Shown: positions 21,608 through 33,773, numbered from the stretch's first letter. The stretch is DNA of 64,000 nt from Pagrus major (GCF_040436345.1 NC_133227.1:22752671-22816670); one strand, 5' to 3'. Program-made: numbers and translations. Notes: a model not told the origin generated them from the sequence alone.

Positions 21608-22089
21608 AAAGAGAGAGCGAGATTTTAAGGCGGCTGAGAAAACAAACACACACACATTCACAGAGGAAAGAGCAGAATATAAACAGGAGGAGGAGTGCTG
21701 CTCTTTCCGGACTGATAATTACATATTTCACTGATGAAGAATGAATCGTGGGGTGATGACAGCCTTCTTCTTCTTCTTCTTTGTTTTTTCTTTACATTCT
21801 TTCTTATTTTTCCATGCGCTTCACATGCCCACAGAGACTCCCAGGGGCTTAAAGGGGCATTTCACGCATAACTCGTACTCATAACTCTTATAACTGTCCG
21901 GCTCTCAGAACAACTAATAAAAAACATTCGCTACAGTATTCAGTTGATTTGATTGTTATGTTTTGGTTTAACTTACAGTCTTAATAGCCGCTCTTGTCTG
22001 TACAGGGTGTTCAGTTACTTGAAACTGTAACCACATATTGTATTTTTTTTATAAATGTTATTTAAGATGTCATAGCAGTGATGTGTTAA

Positions 22090-22237
22090 AGGTGCTATTT
22101 GTAAGAAAAGTTGATTTTTGAGTCTCATTCCCAACTTGTCTGATGCTTTGGGCTGGCGGCTGACCCGTCCTAAAACCCCAAAGTGTCAGGTTTTGACGAG
22201 TCGGGAAACCCAGAGCGTCGTTATTTGACGAGCACCT
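22090..22237. mobile_element. TTAA-flanked MITE, family B (148 bp)
   Basis: TTAA at 22086-22089 and 22238-22241. The ends are AGGTGCT and AGCACCT. An internal inverted pair CCCGTCCTAAAACC/GGTTTTGACGAGTCGGG is partly preserved. A short non-autonomous element; 39813-39845 may be another fragment of a related family. Confidence 0.75.
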
Positions 22238-22404
22238 TTAAGGACTACATTGTTCAAGTTTATCTGTGACCTATTCTCAAGGGCTGCACATTAAACTTGG
22301 ATTAAGTGCAGCACCAAAGTGTAAAACACACAGGCAGGAGAAGTGCGAAGGTACCCCTGACCCAAGAAAACTACTTGGTTAGGTTTCAGAAAAAAAAAAA
22401 TCTA

Positions 22405-22484
22405 CAGTCATGGAAAAAATTATTAGACCACCCTTGTTTTCTTCAATTTCTTGTTCATTTTAATACCTGGTACCACTAAAGGTA
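22405..22484 (+). repeat. Left terminal inverted repeat of the Tc1-type element
   Basis: 80 bp, matching the reverse complement of 23929-24008 with about four mismatches, all in the inner 20 bp. Confidence 0.95.
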
Positions 22485-22573
22485 TAATACAATGAACACG
22501 ACAAAAAATGCAGCTGATCACATAATACTTTATGTCCTATTTGACATTCTTAAGCTTAATTGTATTCCCAGGG

Positions 22574-22580
22574 TATATAA
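22574..22580 (+). promoter_or_regulatory. TATA box candidate of the transposase gene
   Basis: TATATAA lies 107 bp before the transposase start codon, within the element. Position and match are suitable for a TATA box; no transcription start can be shown. Confidence 0.5.
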
Positions 22581-22686
22581 GAGGCCATTTCATGTCATAA
22601 GCAGCACTGCACATGCAAAGGCTTAGAGTGGTTTCCTGCTTACATTTAAGCCATAGCACAACTCAGAAGTTGTCAGCTCTCACATA

Positions 22687-23710
22687 ATGCCTAAAACAAA
22701 AGAATTATGTGAAGCCACAAAGGCAGCCATCTTGGCACTGCTGGAAATTGGCATGAGTGAGAGACAGGTAGCAAAAAAAACTAAAGATCTCCAAGACAGC
22801 TGTTCATTACAACAAGAAAAAACAAGCCGAACACGGCACTACCAAATTGCTACCTGGCCGCGGCAGGAAACGTCTCTCTACCCCACGAGATGACCGTGCA
22901 CTCGTCCGTTCCTGTGTCAGGAATCGTCGTCAGACCTCCAGGGACCTTAAAAATGAGTGGGCACTGTCGAGAAATGTGACTTGTTCGGCAAGGACAGTTC
23001 GAAACCGACTTGTTGAAGCTGGTCTGAAGTCACACAGAGCACGGAAGAAGCCCTTCACCAACGAAAGGCACAGGAAGGCCCGGTTACTCTTTGCTCACAA
23101 GGATTGGACTGTTGATGATTGGGCTAAGGTTCTCTTCAGTGATGAATCCAATTTTGAGTTGATGCCCACTCCAGCTAACTTACTGGTTAGGAGGAGGCCT
23201 GGAGAAGCCTACAAACCAGACTGTCTTGCCCCTACAGTAAAACATGGGGGTGGATCAGTAAAGATCTGGGGTTGTTTCAGTATGAGTGGAACAGGGCAAA
23301 TGCAATTGTGTGAAGGGCGAATGAACCAGGTCATGTACAGGGCTACTCTTGAAAACAGTCTTCTTCCATCAGCTGGAAAACTCTTTCCTGCCTCGAATGA
23401 CTGGATTTTCCAACAAGACAATGCCCCTTGCCACACAGCAAGGTCAGTTAAAGCCTGGATGGAGAACCACAACATTCGCACCATGCCTTGGCCTGCTCAA
23501 TCACCAGATCTGAATCCAGTTGAAAACCTATGGAAAATCATCAAACTCAAAATGGAGAACCACAAGCCCAAAAACAAAGCAAATTTGTTTGAATTTGTGC
23601 AACAGGAATGGGCTGCTGTGACAGCAGAACAATGTCAGAAGCTGGTGGAGAGCATGCCAAGACGCATGGCTTCAGTCATCAAAAACAATGGTTACGCAAT
23701 CAAGTACTAA
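22687..23710 (+). pseudogene. Tc1-type transposase, DD34E, one frameshift
   Basis: Cut-and-paste transposase that would bind the terminal repeats and move the element into TA sites. The first frame begins at ATG 22687 (MPKTKELCEATKAAILALLE, the paired-type helix-turn-helix region). An A run at 22773-22780 is one base too long and shifts the frame; the rest reads on in the next frame to the stop at 23708-23710. Ignoring that base, the length is 340 residues, the usual Tc1 size. The second half of the DNA-binding region includes GRGRKRLSTPRDD. The catalytic triad is in place: D152 in FSDESNF, D244 in QQDNAPCH and E279 in PDLNPVENLW, with 34 residues between the last two. The glycine-rich KHGGGSVKIWGCF box is present. 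I see no other stop codon or frameshift. This copy probably cannot make full-length protein. Confidence 0.93.
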
Positions 23711-23928
23711 CTCCTGTGTGTATCATGTGTTTAAAGCAAACAGAAAAGAAAACATGGAATGCTTAAAAGCAGTGTTTTTGGCAGTACAGTGCCATAGCTA
23801 TTGATGTAAGAACTTAAGTGATTTTGGTTACTATCAAGAAAACCATGGAAAATGGCTAGATATCAGCTCTTAAATTAAACTCTTACGAGCTATTTTTGTT
23901 GTTATCATTATATTTGTCCAAACAAATG

Positions 23929-24008
23929 TACCTTTAGTTGAACCAGGCATTAAAATGAACAAGAAATTGAAGAAAACAAGGGTGGTCTAATAATTTTTTC
24001 CATGACTG
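23929..24008 (-). repeat. Right terminal inverted repeat of the Tc1-type element
   Basis: Reverse complement of the left 80 bp, ending CATGACTG before the flanking TA. Confidence 0.95.
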
Positions 24009-24359
24009 TATTTGGTTAAGTTAAGATAAAAAGTACTTGGTTAGGGTAAGGTAATAAACTATTTGGTTATGTATAGGCAAAAAAGTACTTGGTTAGGTTT
24101 AGATGAGACAAGTACTTTGTTTAGTTTAGGGTAGAAAAAATACTTTATTAGGTTTAGGAAAACATCATGGTTCTGGTTTCAAATCACTACATTACAACTT
24201 CCATTACAAACATACCTACTTTACTTAAGTAACTTAAGTTACATTATGTACGTGACATTACTTCACTATGTTAGTTAGATATAAAAAACTCACCGTTGAC
24301 TTCTGGTTTCACACTGCACAGGAACAGCGGTCACCTGAATGAAAGTCCTGTCCTTGTCA

Positions 24360-24500
24360 ACAACTTTCAGTATATTAGCATGCTAACACCGATAAGATAG
24401 TCAACATACTGCATACCTGCTAAAAATCAACATGTTAGCAAGCTGATGCTAGCATTAAGCTCAAAACAGTGTTCTGCAGAAGTACAGCCTCACAGAGCGA
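24360..24500. repeat. Dispersed repeat fragment rich in GCTAAC/GTTAGC
   Basis: TTAGCATGCTAACACC, ATGTTAGCAAGCTGATGCTAGC and GCAGAAGTACAGCCTCACAG resemble an interspersed teleost repeat known for ATGTTAGCATG motifs. Confidence 0.45.
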
Positions 24501-26029
24501 CCGCTGACTCTTATTCATGTAACAAATTAAAAGCTGGATAATCCTTGCGGGGCAGATATAGACAGTGTTACAACTTACAGACACAAAGGATTTGTTATAT
24601 TTTGTTGGTTCATGTACAGCAACACCCTTTTCACTTTGTTGTGTTCTGTACATGCTGTAAAGTTCACCCATAAAACAGTCTCATGAAATCACAGTGTTAT
24701 AAAATCCTGCAGAAGTCAGTTGTCTTTGAACATGTTTTTAATTCCCACACGCAGCTCGACACCACCCGGCTGTTAAAAATGTCAACAAATGAGACCAGTG
24801 AGGAGCTGAAGATGCTCTTTGAACAGAGAAAACTAATTAAAGTTTACTTGCAAAAACAGAAGTGCAAATATTTTTACCTTCTTACTATTAAAGTCACTGC
24901 AGAATGATCCAGAGGTTTATTTCTGTGACTGATTATGTCTTTTATATATCCAGTGAACAGGATCATCTGTGTTTGGTGCCTTGCGATCGGTTTTATGGTC
25001 TACAGGACTCTGTGCTTGAAGTGAAGGTTTTTGGGTCAGACTGTGAGAACTCTTCACGCTTCATAAAACCTAAACACATCAAGGCAAAGAAGAAAACTGC
25101 TGCCACAATCTGCCCGAAAGTCACGTAACTACTCCGAAAGGCTGCACTGAACATCCCAAAGCACTTGGAGCTGGATCCTTCTGAGTTATTTAGTTCCAAC
25201 ATGTTGGAAATCTAGAATTATTTTGTGTTTTATTAATGGACTGATCCTGATTTATGTTTCAGGTGTCTTCTCATGTCCGGTCAGCATACGTTTTTAACAT
25301 CTTTCTGCTTTTCACACACTAATTATAACATATTTGTTCTTTATATGAGTCATTTAAGAGAAGTAGAGATGAAAAGCAGCGGCAGATTAAAACACTCTCC
25401 TCACAGATCTGATGTGACCTTACTCACATGAATAGATGAAACAAATAGAAATGTCATATTTCCATTTGGAGACTTGGCGCCACCTCGATGAAGCAACTCC
25501 TAATAATTGCATAATTGAAGTGCATGGAAATAATCATTAAATCGCACTTTTTTTCTTCTTGATTTTGTCGAATCAATTTAGGTTCAAATTCATGGCTGCT
25601 GATGAGAAGTCACTGACAGCTGTAATATTTTGTTTATATAAGTGTTTTGGGTCCTCTAACAGCACTACTGACACAGCTGAATTTATTTTCTGGTTTCCGA
25701 CAGCAAAACTTGAAGCTCTTGTCTGTCTTCTCACCAATATTTTCCAAGTTATGAATCTAAACTCCAGAGGGTTTATTCCTCCAGATGGGATTTATTGTCC
25801 AAAATGAAGCTGTCTGACTCCCTGTAGAGACAAACAATGAGCGTTGATCCGCTTATAAGACAACAGAGCTGTTTGCTAAAAAACAAAATAAATAAAACAT
25901 CTAAACCTACTTGAGGAAGTACTCCAAACCCAACAACGGTTTATGTGTACAAAGAACATTCAGTTGTGTGAGAATAAAACCCTCTCAGTATTATGTGTGT
26001 GTGTGTGTACTTACACTAGGAAACATTTA
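24501..26029. other. Unassigned sequence
   Basis: No exon or complete repeat recognised. A short GT run lies at 25995-26009. Confidence 0.45.
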
Positions 26030-26330
26030 AAACTTCAGAGGCCTAAATTGCCACCTGGACCTTCTGGGTCATTAGCTGCCCTCTTAGGAGAAAGTGTAGG
26101 GTTGAGAGAGTTACAGTTCGACTGTAATAAGCTCGCTTCATGTCTGTTGACGCACATTTCGACTTAATGACATCCAATCAGTCACATCCTCGGGGCTCCA
26201 TACACGAACAATTACAGGCCTGCTTGGCTGCAGCGGACGGTAATCGTTCACATCAGCTGAGTAACAACTCTTTAAAAGCCCAGAAAACCCTGTTGTTATC
26301 AGATGACACCTTTGTGTATTACTAATAAAA
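26030..26330. other. Repeat-poor segment, candidate noncoding element
   Basis: Balanced composition, no repeats. Words such as CGACTTAATGACATCCAATC and ACAATTACAGGCCTGC occur. Candidate conserved noncoding element only. Confidence 0.25.
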
Positions 26331-26367
26331 GTGTCTGTCTGTAAGCTGAGTTTGTGTTATTGCCTCA

Positions 26368-26428
26368 GTAACATTGTAATGACTTTGAATTTCTTCTCCA
26401 AAAATGACATAATACCCCTTTAAGATTA
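26368..26428. mobile_element. MITE family A end fragment
   Basis: TTTGAATTTCTTCTCCAAAA, ATGACATAATACCCC and TTTAAG match the terminal 60 bp of family A, including the TTAA at the edge. Confidence 0.6.
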
Positions 26429-28275
26429 GCTTACCATTTTTCATGGATTTCTAGGTGCTGGCCTGCATCTTCAACTCGTTTAGCACATACCAGCTGTTGC
26501 CTCTTTTCTAATTTTCGGTGAGATTGTACATAAATTCAGTCTATAAATCTTTTTCTCCTTCAAGAACTGGTTACATTAGCTGACATTACAAGATGTTTCC
26601 CCTACGGCCTTCAACCCTGAGCCATAGTCACCTAGTGAGAGTTTAAGTGAGACTGAGGCTGCAAGGGTCTGAAATGCTATGACAAGAACTGAACAGTGAC
26701 ATTTCACTTTACCTCATAGGTTTTGGACTTTTTATTTTACGTTTTAAAATATATAGCTTTATAATAAATACAAAAAAGTACACATAGACACAAGACGAGC
26801 ATCAGAGGAGAGCATCAGAGCTAACAAAATGAGAGATCTTATGGTTGTAGTGAGTCCTCAGTGGACTTCTTTAGCAAGTTTTATCATCAAGCTTTTTGGG
26901 GTTTTGTTTATTTATTATCTACTCTAGTTTTTTCAACTTTTTGTACACCGTTTTGGTAATAATGATAATAATAATGGTCTAAATGGATGTGATGTTGTAA
27001 CATTTTTTAACTGAAACACGTAAGATTTTCTTAGGGGAGGACCCCAAAAATCCTCCGCTGAATACATGCACCTACACCTTCCACAAAAACCAGTGCTGAT
27101 TAAATAAACGATAAAAGATATGTCTAAAACTACATAGTGTATGTATAATATTACATCAATAAGTAGAATTTGTAAATAAATAAACAAACATTTTTTAGTC
27201 GTTAGTTAAGTTTCTCAGGCAACTTTAATGTGTTTGTAAGTTGATTCTCACAATGAAAACATCTTTAACCAACATCTGTTCTCAAGACAGTGAAGCAGTC
27301 TGACGTGCAATAATGTCAAATATACTGTATGTGATTTAAAGATAGACCAAAACCAAACCAATGATATGCTTTTTATTATTTTTTTGCACGTTACAGTAAT
27401 TAAAAACGACAGGAAGAATGAAAACTTCCTGTAAACACGAACACTTTAACACAAAATAATTTACAGCCCTTGAAAAACGCCTCACACTGAGAGGTATCAA
27501 ACCTCCAACCCCGCATGTGTTGGTGTCTCGCTCTGTCTTCAGCGGACGATCGTGGTGGAGACAAACATCCGACCCTTTTTTTTTTTAAAGAATCCTCCTC
27601 CGAGCTTGTTATTTGGCGCGTGTGGTTTCCTTGAAGGAAGTGGTTGTCATTGTTGTTCAAAGTGGGTGTGAGTGCTGCATTTTTGAAAAGTGATTTATGA
27701 GACCTCTGGGTTCCTCTTTTGTCTTTACAGCTGCAGTTTCCTCACGACTCTCAGACACCACACTCTTAAAAATGCGTCCTTTGTATTTTTGTCCTTGAAT
27801 GTTGAGACTTAAACCTGCTGAACCGGGACAAAGTAGCCCGGACACTGAACACATCGTACCACCTGCTGCTCCTCGTGCTGGGTGTTTTTACTTTGAACAT
27901 TTAAATTTAAGGCTTTTGGTGCAACAAATTCAAAAGCCTGGATTGTTAAGAGTCAACAAGCCATGAAACCACCAAAGTTATCACAGAACAACGCTAAAAA
28001 GCTAGAGAAGTTAGATCTAGATCAATAATTTTTGAAGACAAAAAGCAAAAGATTTGTGAGTCTAGCTACTTAAATGTGAGTATTTTCTTGCTTCTTCACC
28101 CCTCTATGAAGATAAACTAAATATCTTTGGGTTGTTGACAAAACAACACATTTGAGAACTTCGTCTCGGGCTTTGGGAAAAACTCGATTCACAATTTTTC
28201 ACCAACAAACCAGGCCAACTAGAAATGATGCTCACACAGCATATGACTAATTTGTGACAGCATATATGCAGCTGA
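26429..28275. other. Unassigned sequence
   Basis: No gene recognised on either strand. An (AATAAT)-like stretch lies at 26957-26975. Confidence 0.45.
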
Positions 28276-28830
28276 CCCGCCAGAATAAAAGTGTTGCCAC
28301 TGAATATTTCTGCAAACCACAGATACGTTAAATTTGTTTCATCCATATCATATCAACATTTCTACAATATGTTTCATCTACTCGTTCTGATTACATGTAT
28401 ATGAGCTGACTTTCTCATCAGGAAGAGGAGGAAATGGTGGAAGCAACGTGAAGCAGTGACCAAGCGAGAGACCTCAAACATGGCTGGAAAATATATCCTG
28501 ATGCCTCGTTAAAAAATAGAGCCTAGTTGTCGTTTGCCAAGCGAGAGACCACCGTTCACTTCCCAATTCAACCGACGAAACCAGGTATTTTTGACGAGAC
28601 GTCAGGACATTTTGTCAACAAAACTGGATATATTTACAGAGATGTTTGGAGATCTTCCAGCCGTGTTTGTTGCAGCAGAAGAGAATATTTTAAACCAAAA
28701 CACAATCTTTTCCTCACCCCATCCAAGAGGTTGTTGTGCCTCAAACCTAACCAGATCATAAGCACAGCAACAACTGAAAATCTGAATATAAAGAAACATA
28801 AAGTTCCAACAGATTTGTGGTTTACAAAAA
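28276..28830. mobile_element. Copy of the CGCCAGAATAAA dispersed family
   Basis: It starts CCGCCAGAATAAAAGTGTTG, then TTTCTGCAAACCACAGATAC, and on the right has the complementary arm (GATTTGTGGTTTACAAA, CCTAACCAGATCATAAGCAC). The two halves are inverted relative to each other as in 52142-52607. Open frames here arise from the arms and have no known domain. Confidence 0.65.
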
Positions 28831-29439
28831 CAAAAAGTTTGTGGCAATTGGGTTACATTTTTCAAACACAAAATCAGATCTTTCTCTGGTTCTTACCTCT
28901 TCAGGGTGAGGATTTGCTACTTCTTTTGGTCTAATCATTTTAAAGTGAATGTCTTTGGGCTGTTCGTTGGGCAAAACTTAATATTTCAGGATGTCATGTA
29001 TTTTTCTCCACAAATAATGGTCATAGATCATTTCGGCCTTATTCTGTATGCAACCATTTACTATGTGGTGCATGTGGTTGAGAAATGTGGCTCCTCCCTC
29101 ACTGGAACGAACTTGTTGGTTGAATCAGATCTCAGAGCATCATCAACAAGAAAATGTGTCAAGTGTTGGCTGGTTTAACTCAGTCTGACATGTCAGCAGC
29201 GAGGAATTTGAAGGTTATTGCACCTTTGTGTTCGGGTCGCTGTGGATAAAAGCAAAATGAAAGAAAAAAGACAAATGAAAACGTAAACATCAACAAAGCA
29301 TCGGCAGTCAACTGAGGGTTTTGACTGAATTCAGGGGAAAACAGGTTAACACAGTGAGTGGTTTTTATTGCTCCCCCGTGTCGAGCTCAGTGTGTCTGAC
29401 ATGAGTTATCACCAGGGCCAGGCAACATAAATCTACTCT
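28831..29439. other. Unassigned sequence
   Basis: No gene or repeat recognised. Confidence 0.45.
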
Positions 29440-29610
29440 GACACGGCCACTCTGCCAGCCAGGAAACAAGTCAGTCACTCAGTCAGCGAGTCCAGTTAGT
29501 CAGCCAAGCTGGCAGCAAACCAGACAGGTTGGCCCGCTCGGCAGCCAGACGAGCAGGATCCAGGACGCCGGCCGGTCAGTTAGTGTCGCAGTCAGTCAGA
29601 TAAACAGCCA
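29440..29610 (+). repeat. Degenerate CAGTCAG/CAGCCAG array
   Basis: Irregular repetition of GCCAGCCAG, AGTCAGTCA and TCAGTTAGT motifs over about 170 bp, a decayed tetranucleotide-type array. Confidence 0.7.
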
Positions 29611-29854
29611 GAAAGAGTGTTTATGAGGGAGTGATGTTAACCAGTCGGGGGGCTTTCACACCGCCAGCGTCAGCAGAGCAGGACGGCACAAAAAACACAA
29701 GGTTATTAATTGTTAAACTGTCCGTCGAGTCCAGAGACAGTCCAGTTCTTCTTTCATGCCGATTGTCATGTTGCTTCGATAACAGACAAAATAACAGCTG
29801 ATTGTATTTTGGAGATGGAGGCTCCACGTCTGAAAAGTGGGCGACTCAGCTGGT
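29611..29854. other. Unassigned sequence
   Basis: Nothing recognised. Confidence 0.45.
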
Positions 29855-30060
29855 TTCAAAAAGAAGTCTGATTGTATGTAAGCATATGGAAAAAATGACC
29901 CCTCTTCTCACTTGATTTATTACCTCAGTAAACACTTTCCTAATGAGTTTATGGTCTCAATCTCTAGTTTCAAGTCTTCTTCAACACAGCATGGTGTTAG
30001 TTTAGTAAATTATGATCCCATTTAGAGTAAAATAGACGATTGACAAGTCACTATCGCCAA
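29855..30060 (+). repeat. Dispersed repeat, paralogue of 17024-17330
   Basis: Shares GGTTTCAAAAAGAAGTC, CTTCTCACTTGATTTATTAC and CACTTTCCTAATGAGTTTAT with the other copy. Confidence 0.65.
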
Positions 30061-30269
30061 ATTAGGAAGAAAACCAGCAACTCTCTGTGAATTACAGAGC
30101 AAACTGGACTGGTAAAATCTGATTGGTCACATTAAGACTAGCAGGAATGGACCTGGGATAAAAAAAAATGTGTGTGTGTGCTGAAGCTACAAGCGCCTCT
30201 ATAAGTCATCCAGTGAGGCCTCCAGCCACTGAATAACCAACTGTCTTATTGGCTGACTGCTTCAGCGAC

Positions 30270-30520
30270 TGTCTGGCTGACGGGGCAGTCAGGTGATTAC
30301 AAGGACGCCATTTGGTTTTACAGCAGAATAATATGGCCACTGTTCGCCCTCTTTCCCTTTCTCTCTCGCCCCATGAGGATACAGAGGGGCGGCGGCAGGG
30401 GAGTGATTAAGATTTTAGGGAGCTGCCTGGCTGGTTCAGGGGTTAGAGGGTAAAGAGTGGGGATTTATTAGGACCATAAATTAGACCCAGACGTCTTCCC
30501 CCTCATCGCTCCCTCCTCTA
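30270..30520. other. Repeat-poor GC-moderate segment
   Basis: Contains CAGGTGATTACAAGGACGCC and GGGGATTTATTAGGACC. Candidate conserved noncoding element on composition only. The sequence from 30521 to 30952 holds only a short GATA-like run at 30578-30602. Confidence 0.25.
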
Positions 30521-30952
30521 AACCCTCAGTATTTTCAATCCCTCCTTCCTATCACGTCCCTGCCCTCTCTGCTTCATAGATAGACAGATAGATAGGTAGA
30601 TAACTGTGTTGTATCCACAGTAATGTCATTCATCCAGCTGTGAGACGTTGAAAAATAGCAGGTTACCCCTCCGTGAAAGCCACACAGACAGCGAGGCTTT
30701 CAGGTTTGACCTACAAATCTTCCTCTAATATTTGTGGATGTGTCAGCGCCACAGAGATTCAGCTGTACTCCAGACTGCCCTTAACGACCTCTGACACCTC
30801 GCAGTTTGCTTTAAGAGGAAACAGAGACGGTCAGTACGCACAGAGACCCTCCTTCAGCTAAGAGATCCAGAGAAAAGACTCTGTTTTCTGATTCTTACTG
30901 ATTTTTAATGTCATTTCTCACAATTCTGTGATGTAAATTTATTAAACTTTAA

Positions 30953-31090
30953 GGTCCCATATTGTAGAAAGTCAGATTTCAATGACTTTTCTGATTATAA
31001 AACAGGTCTAGGACATATATAACCATCTCAATCTACGCAGAAATGCTGTGACGTGTACAGGCGGCTGATTGGCTTTAATCTTAATAAGAT
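30953..31090 (+). repeat. Dispersed repeat (GGTCCCATATTGTAGAAAG)
   Basis: GGTCCCATATTGTAGAAAGT followed by ATTATAAAACAGGTC and CTCAATCTACGCAGAAAT is an order I recall from a frequent teleost MITE-like repeat. Only its left part is preserved. Confidence 0.55.
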
Positions 31091-31189
31091 CAAACCCATA
31101 AAAGTGAAGACAGGCAAATGTTTTCCCTGGTTTGACCAAACCGGACAGTGAAAACACAACTTTAGAGCTCGTCTTCCACCACCAGCCTC

Positions 31190-31430
31190 TTCTCCCCTCA
31201 GTGTTCAGAGGCTATTTTGATCATTAAAGGCCCGGGCCCGGAGCCCAGTGGGTGTGTGTTGGTCGTTCGATTAAAGGGCAGCCATTGAAGAGTGTGTGTT
31301 TTGTGGTCTGAACCAACGGTATGCAGGACGCCATACGGGCCTGGGCTGACGCAGCAGCACCACACTGAGATCTAAGCGTGTGCGGTCGAGGGACAGGGGA
31401 GAGGCTGTGGGACGGACAAGAGGTGGGTGA
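31190..31430. other. GC-rich repeat-poor segment
   Basis: GGCCCGGGCCCGGAGCCC at about 31230 and GCATACGGGCC-like words lie in an otherwise AT-rich neighbourhood. Candidate noncoding element only. Confidence 0.25.
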
Positions 31431-32929
31431 GGGTCATGAAAACATCAGGTTATAATACTTAAACTCACCCTAATCCTAATTCTTAATCTAACTGTCAGTT
31501 TGAGTCAGGATGGGCTGAACAATTTAACTACACAAAAAAAGATACATGAGCTTTATCAGAAATCTGTATTTGTACAGTTTTCAACAGTGATCCAGAATAA
31601 AAATCTGCGGTGGAGTGAGTGTAGCTTTACTTGTAAAACTATAGACAATATGCACTCAAGATAACAAAGATAACATTAAAACATAATACATTAAAACACC
31701 CTAAAATTAACATAAGCAGGTTTAAATAAATATTTTGTACTTAGTTCCTCAGCAGTAAAATCTAGTTTTTGACATACTGTCACACTGCACCACAAACTTT
31801 GATCGTAACACTAATTTAAAAAACGAGACAGGACTGTCCCACAGCTGCAGGGAGTGGAGCAGAATCCATGAGGGCTCGTTATTATTGACATAAAAGACAA
31901 TCAAATCATGCTTTTTATTATTTTACACCACACTGACATGGATTTGTCTATAATTATAAGTTTTGTATTTGGCAGTTGGTGGTCCACTCCTGAACCAGCT
32001 CACCAGAATAGAAATGAACTGTTAATTCTGGTTAATTCGGTTTGCTCTTGGCTGACATGTGGCCGTGGTTCGGTCTGCTTGTGGTTCAGATCTGGCAAAC
32101 AAGAGTGGACCGCCCAAGAGCCATCATTCCACGCGATATGTGAGCCGGATAAACATTTCTGGTGTGGACCAGATCCGGGCCACAATAATTTTGCTATCTG
32201 GGAAGCCTTATAGATAGATGAAATCTTTTTTATAAGCTACAGAGAAAATAGTAAGGGACCCAGTATACTGCCTTGTGGCACACCAGTATCACACAGAGGG
32301 ATGGGGGATTGTTTCATCATTGTTTGAAACTTATTTGACGAGAAAAAAGTGAAAAGAAATGGTATGAACTGTGTTTTCCAGAAAAATATCATGTTTTACC
32401 AAACTATCAAAAGTTTGCTCATAATAACACATGGAAAAAAATAAAGCCTTTGGGGGCAGAAAATGTGTCGTACATGGCAAAATGCACTTTTGGTAAGAAA
32501 AACAAAAGTTAGCTAAATGACCTAGAAAAAAATGGACATTTCAACTGATTGGTTGAGAATGTTTGTCAGAAATATTTCAAATTAGTCCTTTGAAATGACT
32601 GAAACGAATGTGGTTACCTTTAAAACTCACCGTTAACAAGCTAAAACCCAAAAGAAAATAGTCACTCCAAGCAGGAAGCAACCTGAACAGGTTTGGTTTT
32701 CATAAGAGCGTCCCCTGGAGATGTAGCAGAGATCAAGTACAACAATCTTTTTCAACAAGACATCATTAATGTAAGTTTCACTAAACAGATGAAAAAAAAT
32801 CAGACAAGTTCACATTTATGCTGTTTTCTTCCCTGGGTGAATACTTCAGATGTTATCAAAGTGATTTACTGACGTCTCTCAGCGTTTACATACATATACA
32901 CCTTCCCTCCATCTTTCCCTCTCTCCTCT
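31431..32929. other. Unassigned AT-rich sequence
   Basis: No gene recognised. A short stretch at 32252-32295 reads SKGPSILPCGTPVSH on the plus strand and faintly resembles a LINE-type fragment, too short to call. Confidence 0.4.
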
Positions 32930-33080
32930 ACCAGTGAGCGCTCCATTGATATACCAAGGGTCTCTTTCAGCGTGTCTTCAGGTCTGTGGCTCCTTTCAAG
33001 CAGCCTGCGTCTCCAGCAAGTGTGGCCTGACAGAGGACGTTTTCAAACTGGCCCTGACAGTGATGAAACGACTCCGGTAG
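32930..33080. other. Repeat-poor segment, candidate noncoding element
   Basis: Starts near GCGCTCCATTGATATACC and continues without repeats to GTGATGAAACGACTCCGG. Candidate only. Confidence 0.2.
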
Positions 33081-33769
33081 AGTCCAGGAGCTGCAGTCAA
33101 ACACACAGTGGTGAGAGTGTTGACTGAGACCATGAGTCTATGTGTGTGTCTCTGTGTTTAAGTGGAAGTAATTTTCTAAAAGTCAAACAACGAACAGAGG
33201 CCCATTCGAAGTCTGACACTTTGAATCTCCACTAATGTTTGGAGAAAACTTGTTCTCCTGTGGCGCCCAATACAGCTTGATTTTTATTTTTTTTTGTCTG
33301 ACAGCATATTTGGTAAAAGAGGTTTATGGCCCAACTACTCTTAAAGAAATAGTCTGACATCCACATTACAATCTGTAGATGTTGTGGTGTTCACAGCGAC
33401 ATCACTAATGAAACATAATTTGCTTTTAGAATAATATTAATTCAAAATTACCGACTCATTTTGCATTTCAGCAAAACAGTTTTTGTTTGTTTTCCCAGAC
33501 CCTCTAATGCTGACAGTGTATGTCATGTGTTTAGTTGGACATAAACAGAAATATGAATATGAAATCTTTGTTTTGTGTTGAAACTATTTCTTGACCGCTG
33601 AGCGCTTCTTTGCCAAATTTTGGTCTTTGTCTTCACCAAACTTGGCGACCTCAAGACTGTAACTGTTGAGAAATAGTTCCAGCACATAACTTTTTCTCAA
33701 ACCACAACTTGTCAGTTCAACATTTCTGTCTGTGTACGAATTAAACAAATGCATTGCAAAACAAATGTA
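33081..33769. other. Unassigned AT-rich sequence
   Basis: No gene or repeat recognised. Confidence 0.45.
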
Positions 33770-33773
33770 TTAA

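Larger units (their letters stand above)
22405..24008 (+). mobile_element. Nearly intact Tc1-type transposon (1,604 bp)
   Basis: Both ends begin CAGTCATGGAAAAAATTATT. The terminal inverted repeats are 80 bp, identical for the first 60 bp and with about four mismatches after that. TA lies on both sides (22403-22404 and 24009-24010), the usual Tc1/mariner target. A single transposase gene occupies the middle on the plus strand, with a TATATAA box at 22574-22580. High identity between the ends and just one disabling change in the gene point to recent insertion. It lies within an older repeat. Confidence 0.95.
22340..24180 (+). repeat. Older TTGGTTAGG-rich repeat split by the Tc1 insertion
   Basis: ACTACTTGGTTAGGTTTCAG precedes the transposon, and TACTTGGTTAGGGTAAGG, TACTTGGTTAGGTTTAG and GGTTTAGGAAAACATCATGG follow it. 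The words match the middle of the CGCCAGAATAAA family (52255-52300, 59830-59860) but here are locally amplified in irregular units. Confidence 0.6.

Noticed and set aside
28527-28934. Plus-strand frame of 135 codons.
   Set aside because: Lies inside the inverted-arm dispersed family and reads through both arms; no domain recognised.
29440-29610. Regular CAGTCAG spacing considered as a CRISPR-like array.
   Set aside because: No constant repeat with distinct spacers; it is an irregular tetranucleotide-derived array in a eukaryotic genome.
32245-32300. SKGPSILPCGTPVSH peptide resembling a LINE-type fragment.
   Set aside because: Only about 15 codons; too short to assign without a database search.
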